6,154 bases of DNA, taken from positions 11,101 through 17,254 of the forward strand of contig DKEU01000090.1 in the NCBI GenBank assembly GCA_002452635.1. Direction: 5' to 3'. The notes under the pieces are model-generated. The model saw nothing but the letters and a program-made list of their open reading frames with translations, did no database searches and was not told the DNA's origin. The position numbers were made by a program, and so were the translations under genes. This DNA is from Desulfovibrionaceae bacterium UBA6814 (GTDB taxonomy: Bacteria; Desulfobacterota; Desulfovibrionia; Desulfovibrionales; Desulfovibrionaceae). This document shows, in pieces, positions 1-5,701 of the stretch; position 1 is the stretch's first letter; every line of letters begins with the position of its first letter.

Positions 1-519
1 ATCGGCGGCGGAACCTGTAGCTTTTCCCGCCGCGGCCCGTGCAAGCTTGGGGGAAGTCGCTGAACTGGTTTTTCCCTCGATCGAGATCGGAAGTATTCTC
101 GCCGCGGCGTCGGGGCAAGCGGCGGAGCCAGCGGATGCACTCGCCGCGGCCTCCGCAGGCCCATCAGAGCGCGTCCGCAAGTCCCCCAACGGCACGCCGG
201 CCAGGAGCCGTTCCTTTTCGGCCTGGGGCACGATGCAGTCCACCCCGGCGATGGCCTCCACCTCCCCGCGCACGGCCTGGGCCGCGCACCCGGTGACCAC
301 GATGCGGGCCCCGGGGTTCACCCGCCGCACCTTGGCCACCAACTGGCGCAGGTCGGCCAGGGCCCCGGCGGTCACGGCGCAGGAGTTCACCACCACCACG
401 TCGGCTCCGGCCGGGTCCGCGGCCTCGGCGCAGCCCTGGCCCAGCCAGGCCTCGCGCAGGGACTGGGACTCGTACTGGTTCACCTTGCAGCCCAGGGTGG
501 CGAGATGGAAGCGGGTCAC
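1..519 (-). CDS. mtaB: MtaB-type tRNA t6A37 methylthiotransferase, N-terminal part (cut by window edge)
   Basis: The first 173 codons are visible and the gene continues past the left edge. The N-terminus carries the motif TLGCKVNQYES, which is characteristic of MtaB (YqeV-like) proteins rather than MiaB or RimO. The three conserved cysteines of the N-terminal methylthiotransferase domain are at Cys11, Cys47 (NSCAVT) and Cys78 (VTGCAAQ); in this family they hold the auxiliary [4Fe-4S] cluster. Known family function: radical-SAM addition of a methylthio group to t6A37 of ANN-decoding tRNAs, giving ms2t6A. The start is GTG at 519-517, seven bases after a GGAGG, and it overlaps the mnmA stop (GTGA), so translation is probably coupled. 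Oddity: from about residue 114 to 173 the protein is Ala/Ser-rich with unusual codon usage. The radical-SAM CxxxCxxC motif, expected near residue 150 in B. subtilis YqeV, has not appeared by residue 173. This could be a long linker or a damaged gene. The family call is firm for the N-domain; integrity of the gene cannot be judged. Confidence 0.85.
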   Translation of the reverse strand, partial: MTRFHLATLGCKVNQYESQSLREAWLGQGCAEAADPAGADVVVVNSCAVTAGALADLRQLVAKVRRVNPGARIVVTGCAAQAVRGEVEAIAGVDCIVPQAEKERLLAGVPLGDLRTRSDGPAEAAASASAGSAACPDAAARILPISIEGKTSSATSPKLARAAAGKATGSAAD

Positions 520-1607
520 GGCGCAGCCTCCGTGATCTCCGTGCCGGGGCCGCCCCAGGCCTTGGCGATGACGCCCCCGGCCAGCACCGCGCCGTCCGGC
601 GCGTACAGGGCCGCCACCTGGCCCGGCGCGGGCAGGGAGCGGGGCGCGGCAAAGGTGAGGAGCAGGGCTGCGCCGTCAAACGTCGCGGTGCAGGGCTTGG
701 CCTGCTGGCGGTAGCGGATGCGGCACAGGGGCTCGGCCGGCCAGCGCTCGGGCCGGACCAGCAGGTTCACCGACCCGGCCACGCAGCCCGCGGCCCAGGC
801 CTCGCGCGCCGGGCCGGCCAGCAGGGCGTTGCGCTGCGGGTCCTTGTCCAGCACGTAGAGCGGCTCCGAGTGGGCCACGCCCAGGCCGCGGCGCTGGCCC
901 GGGGTGTGCCGCCACAGGCCGCGGTGCCGGCCCAGTTCGTTGCCCTCCTGGTCCAGGATGGGGCCGTCGCCGGGTAATTCGATGCCCAGGCCCGGGGCCT
1001 CGCGCTCCAGGAACGCGCAGTAGTCGTCGTCGGGCACGAAGCATATCTCCTGGCTTTCCGAGGGGATGGGCGGAGTCAGGCCGCGCGCGGCCAGCAGGCC
1101 CGGCACGTCCTGCTTGTGGATTTCACCGAGGGGAAACACCGCCCGTTTCAGCCGGTCGCGCGGCACCAGGGAGAGGAAATAGCTCTGGTCCTTGGCCGGG
1201 TCCGCGCCCCGGGCCAGGGTGCGGCCGTATTCGGGATGGTCCGCCATGCGCGCGTAGTGCCCGGTGGCCAGGCGGTCCGCGCCGCGGGTGCGGGCGTGGT
1301 CGAAGAGCAGGCCGAACTTCATGCCCGGATTGCAGGCCGCGCAGGGATTGGGCGTGCGGCCGGCCGCGTAGGCCTGGACAAACGGTCTGATGATGCGCTC
1401 CCGGAACGCGGAGGACAGGTCCACCGCACGGAACTCGACCCCCAGCCTGGCGCACTGCGCGGCCAGGGCGTCCACCCGCGCCCGCGCCGCCGCATCCGGC
1501 GGCAGGAAGTGCGCGTGCAGGGCCAGCACCTCCTCCCCGGCCTCCTTGAGGAGCGCCAGGGCCAGGAGGGAATCCATGCCCCCGCTGACCGCCACGGCCA
1601 CGCGCAT
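516..1607 (-). CDS. mnmA: tRNA-specific 2-thiouridylase, MnmA family (CxxC variant)
   Basis: This 363-residue protein should activate U34 of tRNA(Glu), tRNA(Gln) and tRNA(Lys) with ATP and replace its O2 with sulfur, acting in the cytoplasm. The N-terminus holds the PP-loop SGGMDS (residues 8-13; SGGVDS is more usual). It is followed by RTPNPCAACN (84-93), ATGHYARM, KDQSYFL, the catalytic-Cys segment SQEICFVPD (Cys189) and the GQRRGLG motif of the later domain. Length is close to the E. coli enzyme (368). An in-frame ATG eight codons upstream (1631-1629) would overlap the end of gatA. The ATG at 1607 is preferred because AAGGAG sits five bases before it and the PP-loop then begins normally. 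It lies 16 bp after gatA and its TGA overlaps the mtaB GTG. Two departures from E. coli: Cys89 replaces the Asp of NPDILCN, giving CxxC, and the segment after the first strands (around residues 31-45) is shorter. A divergent paralogue is possible, but the family is clear. Confidence 0.92.
   Translation of the reverse strand: MRVAVAVSGGMDSLLALALLKEAGEEVLALHAHFLPPDAAARARVDALAAQCARLGVEFRAVDLSSAFRERIIRPFVQAYAAGRTPNPCAACNPGMKFGLLFDHARTRGADRLATGHYARMADHPEYGRTLARGADPAKDQSYFLSLVPRDRLKRAVFPLGEIHKQDVPGLLAARGLTPPIPSESQEICFVPDDDYCAFLEREAPGLGIELPGDGPILDQEGNELGRHRGLWRHTPGQRRGLGVAHSEPLYVLDKDPQRNALLAGPAREAWAAGCVAGSVNLLVRPERWPAEPLCRIRYRQQAKPCTATFDGAALLLTFAAPRSLPAPGQVAALYAPDGAVLAGGVIAKAWGGPGTEITEAAP
527..531 (-). 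promoter_or_regulatory. Ribosome binding site for mtaB
   Basis: GGAGG on the minus strand lies seven bases before the GTG at 519-517, inside the last codons of mnmA. It supports the GTG start, which also places the family motif TLGCKVNQYES at residues 8-18, where it is expected. Confidence 0.7.
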
Positions 1608-1612
1608 GCCTG

Positions 1613-1618
1613 CTCCTT
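1613..1618 (-). promoter_or_regulatory. Ribosome binding site for mnmA
   Basis: AAGGAG on the minus strand lies five bases before the ATG at 1607-1605 and six bases after the gatA stop codon. It decides between this start and the in-frame ATG at 1631, which lies upstream of the site. Confidence 0.75.
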
Positions 1619-1623
1619 GCCTG

Positions 1624-3093
1624 CTAGGCAAGACCCCTGGGTTCGCCCAGGCCGGGCAGCGCGCTTTCGAGCTGCGCGGCCACGGACAGGAGCAGGTCTT
1701 CGCTGAAGGCCGGGCCGAAGAGCTGCAGGCCCACGGGCAGGCCGCTGTCCCTGCCCAGGCCCGCCGGGAGGCACAGGCCGGGCAGACCGGCCAGGTTCAG
1801 GCTGATGGTGAAGATGTCCATGAGGTACATCTGCAAGGGGTCCGCGGTGAGGGAGCCCAGCTTCCAGGCGGGCACGGGCGAGGCCGGGCCGGCGATCACG
1901 TCGCAGGACGCGAAGGCGGTCAGGAAGTCCTGGCGGATCAGGCGGCGCACCTGGGCGGCCTTGCGAAAGTAGGCGTCGTAGTAACCGGCCGAGAGCACGT
2001 AGGTGCCCAGCATGATGCGGCGCTGCACCTCGTCTCCAAAACCTTTGGACCGGCTGGCCACGTACATGTCGATGAGCTCCTGGGCCTCGGTGTCCCGGAA
2101 TCCGTAGCGCACCCCGTCGAACCGGGCCAGGTTGGAGCTGGCCTCGGCCATGGCCACGATGTAGTAGGTGGCCACCGCGTACCTGGTGTGGGGCAGGGCC
2201 ACGGGAACCGGCGTGGCGCCGAGCTTCTCGGCCGCGGCGATGGCCCCGCGGCAGGCGGCCTCCACCTCGGGGTCCAGGCCCTCGCCCCAGTACTCGGCGG
2301 GCAGGCCGATGCGCAGGCCTCCCAGGTCGGTGCGGCTTTGGATAGCCGCCTGATAGTCGGAAACCGGACGGTCCGCGCTGGTGGAGTCCGCCGGGTCGTG
2401 CCCGGCGATGGCCTGGAGGATGGCGGCGCAGTCGCCGACGGTGCGGGCCAGGGGGCCGATCTGGTCCAGGCTGGAGCCGTAGGCCACGCACCCGAAGCGC
2501 GACACCCGGCCGTAGGTGGGCTTGAGCCCCACGCACCCGCAGAAGGACGCGGGCTGGCGGATGGAGCCGCCGGTGTCCGTGCCCAGGGCGCCGAAGGCCT
2601 GGCGCGCGGCCACGGCCGCCGCGCTGCCGCCGCTGGACCCGCCGGGCACGCGCTCGGTGTCCCAGGGGTTGCGGGTGGGCGCGAACGCGGAATTTTCCGT
2701 GGACGAGCCCATGGCGAACTCGTCCATGTTGGCCTTGGCCACGATGACGGCCCCGGCTTCCCGGAGCTTTTTGATGACAAAGGCGTCGTAGGGCGGGACG
2801 AAGTTCTCCAGGATACGCGAGCCGCAGGTGGTGCGAAGATTCTTGGTGCAGATCACGTCCTTGATGGCCAGGGGCACGCCCCACAGGGGCTGCTTGGGAT
2901 CCGGGCCGGCGGCATCCAGGGCCTGGGCCTGGGCGCGGGCCTCGTCCGCGGGCACGGCGAGCAGGGCGGAGAGCCTGGGCTCGGTGGCCGCGATGCGGTC
3001 CAGGCAGGCGTCCACGGCCTGGGCCGCGGTGGTGCGGCCCGCGGCCAGTTCGTCCCGGAGCCGGGTCAGGGTCAGGCTGGTGAGGTCGGACAT
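1624..3093 (-). CDS. gatA: Asp/Glu-tRNA(Asn/Gln) amidotransferase subunit A
   Basis: This 489-residue protein is the amidase subunit of GatCAB. It releases ammonia from glutamine, which GatB uses to convert Glu-tRNA(Gln) to Gln-tRNA(Gln), and in some species Asp-tRNA(Asn) to Asn-tRNA(Asn). It has the full amidase-signature fold: Lys78 in LAIKDVI, the glycine/serine loop GGSSGGS (151-157) with cis-Ser153, and the nucleophile Ser177 in TDTGGSIRQP. These match the Lys79, Ser154 and Ser178 triad known for S. aureus GatA with a one-residue offset. The segment SRFGCVAYGSSLDQIGP and the C-terminal GLPVGLQLFGP are also typical. Length is normal and no key residue is missing. The ATG at 3093-3091 follows GGGGAG (3100-3105) by six bases. 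It lies 11 bp after gatC and 16 bp before mnmA. Neighbouring gatC makes GatA much more likely than a general amidase. gatB is not next to it. Confidence 0.97.
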   Translation of the reverse strand: MSDLTSLTLTRLRDELAAGRTTAAQAVDACLDRIAATEPRLSALLAVPADEARAQAQALDAAGPDPKQPLWGVPLAIKDVICTKNLRTTCGSRILENFVPPYDAFVIKKLREAGAVIVAKANMDEFAMGSSTENSAFAPTRNPWDTERVPGGSSGGSAAAVAARQAFGALGTDTGGSIRQPASFCGCVGLKPTYGRVSRFGCVAYGSSLDQIGPLARTVGDCAAILQAIAGHDPADSTSADRPVSDYQAAIQSRTDLGGLRIGLPAEYWGEGLDPEVEAACRGAIAAAEKLGATPVPVALPHTRYAVATYYIVAMAEASSNLARFDGVRYGFRDTEAQELIDMYVASRSKGFGDEVQRRIMLGTYVLSAGYYDAYFRKAAQVRRLIRQDFLTAFASCDVIAGPASPVPAWKLGSLTADPLQMYLMDIFTISLNLAGLPGLCLPAGLGRDSGLPVGLQLFGPAFSEDLLLSVAAQLESALPGLGEPRGLA

Positions 3094-3104
3094 TTGCGGC
3101 TCCC

Positions 3105-3389
3105 CTACACGATTTTCGGAACGATGAAGAAGGTCCCGTCGGTGCGGGGGGCGTTGGCCAGGATCTCGGCGCGGTCGAAGTCCTTGCGCACCACGTCCTC
3201 GCGCAGGGCCGAGGCGTTTTCCACCGGGCTGTACAGGGGCTCCACCCCGGCGGTGTCGGCCTGGCCCAGCTCCTCCATGTAGCCCAGGATGTCGTTGAAC
3301 TGGCCGGCGAAGGCCGCCAGCTTCTCGTCGGGAAGGGACAGCCGGGCCAGCTTGGCGATCTTGGCCACGTCGTCGGGCGTGAACTGCAT
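3105..3389 (-). CDS. gatC: Asp/Glu-tRNA(Asn/Gln) amidotransferase subunit C
   Basis: This small 94-residue protein wraps around GatA and GatB and stabilises the amidotransferase. It begins with the typical helix pair (VAKIAKLARLSLPDEKLAAF, residues 8-27), followed by FNDILGYMEELGQADTAGVE. The family's extended segment comes next: PLYSPVENASALREDVV, then the tail FFIVPKIV. Length matches the family (about 95). The ATG at 3389-3387 is preceded by AAGGAG (3396-3401) with a six-base gap, a strong site. It starts 19 bp after the lipoprotein stop, and gatA follows 11 bp after its TAG, so the two subunits are made from the same message. Confidence 0.96.
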   Translation of the reverse strand: MQFTPDDVAKIAKLARLSLPDEKLAAFAGQFNDILGYMEELGQADTAGVEPLYSPVENASALREDVVRKDFDRAEILANAPRTDGTFFIVPKIV

Positions 3390-3408
3390 GCTCGTCTCCT
3401 TGAAGGCG

Positions 3409-5583
3409 TCAGTCGTCGACCCGGGGGGCCGGGGTGAGGGAGTCGGACTCGCCGCTTGCCGGTTTGCCGGCCGCCTTGGCCGCGGCCTTGGCCTGCATCT
3501 CCTCGATGATCTTCACCCGGGCCGCGTGGCGGCGTTCGCTGCGCTCCATGTTTGCCTGGAAGGCGGTCAGGTCCAGCGGGGTCATGCCCGCGCTGGAGGG
3601 CTGGAACAGGAACAGGGACTGGCTGGCCTTGCCCGAGGCGTCCCAGGCCAGAGGGGCCATGCTCCAGTCCAGGCCCCTGCCCTGAAATGATGCCTGGGCC
3701 AGGGCCGTGTTCACGTCGGCCGGGGACCAGGCCGGGGGCAGGGGGGGCAACAGCGCGGAAAAGCGCACGAAGTCGAAGCCCAGGGCGGTCCAGAAGTCGG
3801 GCGCGCCCAGGCCCTGCTTGTCCATGGTGGCGGCCAGGGCGCGGGCCCCGGGCGCGGGGTTCTCGGGCCAGAAGGCCGCGGGGAAGGCGGCCAGCCGGAA
3901 GTAGCCGATCTCCATCTCCTTGAGCGGCGTGATGTTCTGGGCCCACAGGCTGGGGCCGAGCAGCACCATGCGCTCCTCGTCGTAGAAGAAGAACTGCGGG
4001 GCCAGGGCCTGGGCCTGGGACCAGCCGTCCGGCAGGAACACGGCGCGGAAGGCCGGCTCCGCGGGCAGGGGCGGAACCTTGCCGCCCCCCTTCTTGGCGC
4101 CCAGGAACAGGCGCACGGCCTCGCCCCACTTCTGGGGCTCCCGGGGCGGGTAGGAGGCGGTCTTGAGAATGCTGCCGCCCTGGGCGGCAACGGCCTGGCG
4201 GAATTCGTCGGCCAGCTTGCTGCCGTACGGCTCCTCCGGGTGCAGCACCGCCAGGCTGCCCACGCCCAGGTCGGTGACGCAGAGCCGGGCCAGGGTGCGC
4301 ACCTGGTCGCCGATGCCCGGGAAGAAGCGCCAGGCGTCCTGGCCCTCCACCGCCTCGGCCAGGCCGGCCAGGAAGGCCATGACCGGCAGCCGGCGGTTGA
4401 GGCCCGCGGCGGCGAGGGAGCGGAAGCGCTCGGCGCGCAGCGGGCCGCCCACCAGCTTGGTGTCCGGGGGCAGGTTGGCCAGGTTGTTCGGCCATTCCGG
4501 GGATTCGGTGTTCACGGCCACGATGTCCACGCCCGCGCCGTGTCCGGCCATGTCCCATTGGGCCGCGGCCGCGCCGCGCAGCACCTTGAACCCGAAGTCC
4601 GCGTACGGGCCGGTGAGGGGCAGGGCCAGGGCCAGGGTGTGGGAGGGGCCGGCGTGGGTGGCCAGGATCTGGCGGGTCAGGGCGTCCACCAGGCCGGTGT
4701 CGGCCAGGGTGCCGTTCTGGGCCAGGAGGTTCAGGCTCTGCAGGGCCGCGGGCAGTTGGGCCGGGTCCTGGGCCTGGCGGCGGGCCTGCTCCAGGGTGAC
4801 GAGCGCGCCGGGGAAGGCCACCGGGTCGGGTGCGGCCTGGGCCAGGGAGGCGAGGATGCGGTCCTCCACCGCGGCCAGGTCGTTGGCCAGGCCGGCCTCC
4901 AGTTCGGCCCGGGGCGAGGGCCCGGGGGCCTGGGCCGGGGCTGGGGCCGGAGTCTGGTCTGGGGCCGGGGCAGCGGCCTGGTCCGGGGCCTGGGCGTAGA
5001 ACGCCGCCAGGCCGGCCATGGCCATGTCGGCCTGGCCGGTGAGCCAGCGGGACCGGGCCAGGGCCAGGGCCGCGCGCATGCGCAGGTCGTAGGGCTGGGT
5101 GGGGTCGCCCGAGAGCACGGCCAGCCCGGCCATGGCGTCCTCGCGCCGGCCGGCGTCCCACAGGGCGCGGGCGCGTCGGCGGTGGAAGTCCCAGGAGTCC
5201 GCGGCCCCGGGCGTCACCTTGGCCAGGCGGTCCAGGGCGTCCAGGGCCAGGCGGGGGTGGTTGTTCTCCAGGGAGGCGGCGGCCAGGCGGGTGAGGGCCG
5301 TGGCCTGGTCCGCGGTCGAAAGGTCGCCGCGGTCCAGGAGCAGCCGGTAGAGGCGTTCCGCCTCGGCGTGGTTGCTGGCGCGCCAGGCGTTCTCGGCCGC
5401 GGTCCAGGGGTCCTGGGCCGGAGCCGGGGCCGGGGCCGCGGGGGCCTCCTGCTGCTTCTGCACCCGGGGCACCTGCACCGGGATGACTTTCTTCTCGCAG
5501 CCGGCCAGGGCCAGCGCCAGGGCCAGCAGGGCCAAGGGCAGGAGCAGCCGGGCTGCGGCGGATGTGCGGAAACTGGGGTTCAT
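3409..5583 (-). CDS. Lipoprotein with TPR-like and type I periplasmic-binding fold (LppC/LpoA-like penicillin-binding-protein activator)
   Basis: The protein has 724 residues. Residues 1-28 form a lipoprotein signal peptide: Arg12, a Leu/Ala core, then the lipobox LAGC with lipidated Cys29. Glu at +2, not Asp, favours the outer membrane. After an Ala/Pro linker (46-59), residues about 60-195 are helical and repeat-like (AENAWRASNHAEAERLYRLL is one unit), resembling TPRs. A second Ala/Pro/Gln linker covers 197-225. From about 316 (HTLALALPLTGPYADFGFKV) to about 650 the pattern is that of a type I periplasmic-binding fold, including SLAVLHPEEPYGSKLADEF. The end (about 675-724) is a charged helix and a Pro/Ser tail. 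This architecture matches LppC/LpoA proteins, which activate class A penicillin-binding proteins in gammaproteobacteria; activity here is inferred. A solute-binding role is the alternative. An ATG 15 codons upstream has no ribosome site and would push the signal peptide inward, so 5583 is chosen; AAGG eight bases upstream is a weak site. It heads the gatC-gatA-mnmA-mtaB unit. Confidence 0.8.
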   Translation of the reverse strand: MNPSFRTSAAARLLLPLALLALALALAGCEKKVIPVQVPRVQKQQEAPAAPAPAPAQDPWTAAENAWRASNHAEAERLYRLLLDRGDLSTADQATALTRLAAASLENNHPRLALDALDRLAKVTPGAADSWDFHRRRARALWDAGRREDAMAGLAVLSGDPTQPYDLRMRAALALARSRWLTGQADMAMAGLAAFYAQAPDQAAAPAPDQTPAPAPAQAPGPSPRAELEAGLANDLAAVEDRILASLAQAAPDPVAFPGALVTLEQARRQAQDPAQLPAALQSLNLLAQNGTLADTGLVDALTRQILATHAGPSHTLALALPLTGPYADFGFKVLRGAAAAQWDMAGHGAGVDIVAVNTESPEWPNNLANLPPDTKLVGGPLRAERFRSLAAAGLNRRLPVMAFLAGLAEAVEGQDAWRFFPGIGDQVRTLARLCVTDLGVGSLAVLHPEEPYGSKLADEFRQAVAAQGGSILKTASYPPREPQKWGEAVRLFLGAKKGGGKVPPLPAEPAFRAVFLPDGWSQAQALAPQFFFYDEERMVLLGPSLWAQNITPLKEMEIGYFRLAAFPAAFWPENPAPGARALAATMDKQGLGAPDFWTALGFDFVRFSALLPPLPPAWSPADVNTALAQASFQGRGLDWSMAPLAWDASGKASQSLFLFQPSSAGMTPLDLTAFQANMERSERRHAARVKIIEEMQAKAAAKAAGKPASGESDSLTPAPRVDD
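4909..4995 (-). repeat. Low-complexity Ala/Pro/Gln linker coding segment
   Basis: This stretch of near-repeating GCCCCGGCCCCAG-like units (read on the minus strand) lies inside the lipoprotein gene and encodes about 29 residues dominated by Ala, Pro and Gln. It joins the TPR-like half to the binding-fold half. A shorter segment of the same kind lies at 5407-5448, just after the signal peptide. Such tracts are prone to slippage in replication and assembly. Confidence 0.7.
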
Positions 5584-5629
5584 GGGATCAGCCTTGCATG
5601 AGGGGGATTCCCGGGCGTCCGAGGCCATT

Positions 5630-5669
5630 CAAAGGAAAACGGCCTGGCCGCTGCCGCGGACAGGCCGTT
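5630..5669 (-). terminator. Intrinsic terminator downstream of dnaK
   Basis: On the minus strand a 9-bp perfect stem, AACGGCCTG (5669-5661) paired with CAGGCCGTT (5646-5638), is extended past one mismatch by CCGC/GCGG around a GGCA loop. It runs into TTTTCCTTT. It starts 32 bp after the dnaK stop codon. On the plus strand no T-run follows, so it should act only on the dnaK transcript. Confidence 0.85.
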
Positions 5670-5698
5670 CCTATACCGTAGGGGCCTTTGCCCTGCAA
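5670..5698 (-). promoter_or_regulatory. Possible sigma-70 type promoter for the lipoprotein-gatCA-mnmA-mtaB operon
   Basis: Minus strand TTGCAG (5698-5693) and TATAGG (5675-5670) are separated by exactly 17 bases. Matches to consensus are 3 of 6 and 4 of 6, and this is the only reasonable pair seen between dnaK and the lipoprotein gene. If real, transcription would begin at or just inside the terminator hairpin. The pair is weak and could be chance. Confidence 0.35.
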
Positions 5699-5701
5699 GG
5701 G

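Larger units (their letters stand above)
5584..5701. other. Intergenic region between dnaK and the lipoprotein gene
   Basis: This is the only substantial non-coding stretch in the window (118 bp). Read on the minus strand, it holds a small 5-bp hairpin at the dnaK stop (5690-5702), a promoter-like pair of hexamers (5670-5698), a strong terminator hairpin (5638-5669) with a T-rich tail, and a weak AAGG ribosome site (5592-5595). No convincing promoter is visible between the terminator and the lipoprotein start. Confidence 0.7.

Noticed and set aside
1390..3282. A 630-codon plus-strand frame opposite gatA, gatC and the start of mnmA
   Set aside because: It is antisense to genes with intact catalytic motifs and has Gly/Ala/Val/Arg-rich filler composition without domains.
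1319..5161. A 1280-codon open frame on the minus strand spanning parts of the lipoprotein, gatC, gatA and mnmA
   Set aside because: It is out of frame with all four recognised genes over nearly all its length and is rich in Arg, Pro and Gly, as expected for an off-frame reading of very GC-rich DNA. It has no domain motif.
5588..5599. Minimal upstream reading frame ATG CAA GGC TGA before the lipoprotein start
   Set aside because: It is only three sense codons, overlaps the presumed ribosome site region, and has no sign of a regulatory peptide; chance is the simpler explanation.
4240..5601. A 453-codon plus-strand frame opposite the lipoprotein gene, Gly/Gln-rich
   Set aside because: It is the antisense reading of Ala/Pro/Leu-rich coding DNA. 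The Gly-Gln repeats mirror the GCC/CTG codon pattern, and there is no family motif.
5584..5628. Earlier ATG for the lipoprotein at 5628, adding 15 residues
   Set aside because: It has no Shine-Dalgarno sequence, sits against the terminator tail, and puts an acidic, polar leader ahead of a signal peptide that is complete from the ATG at 5583.
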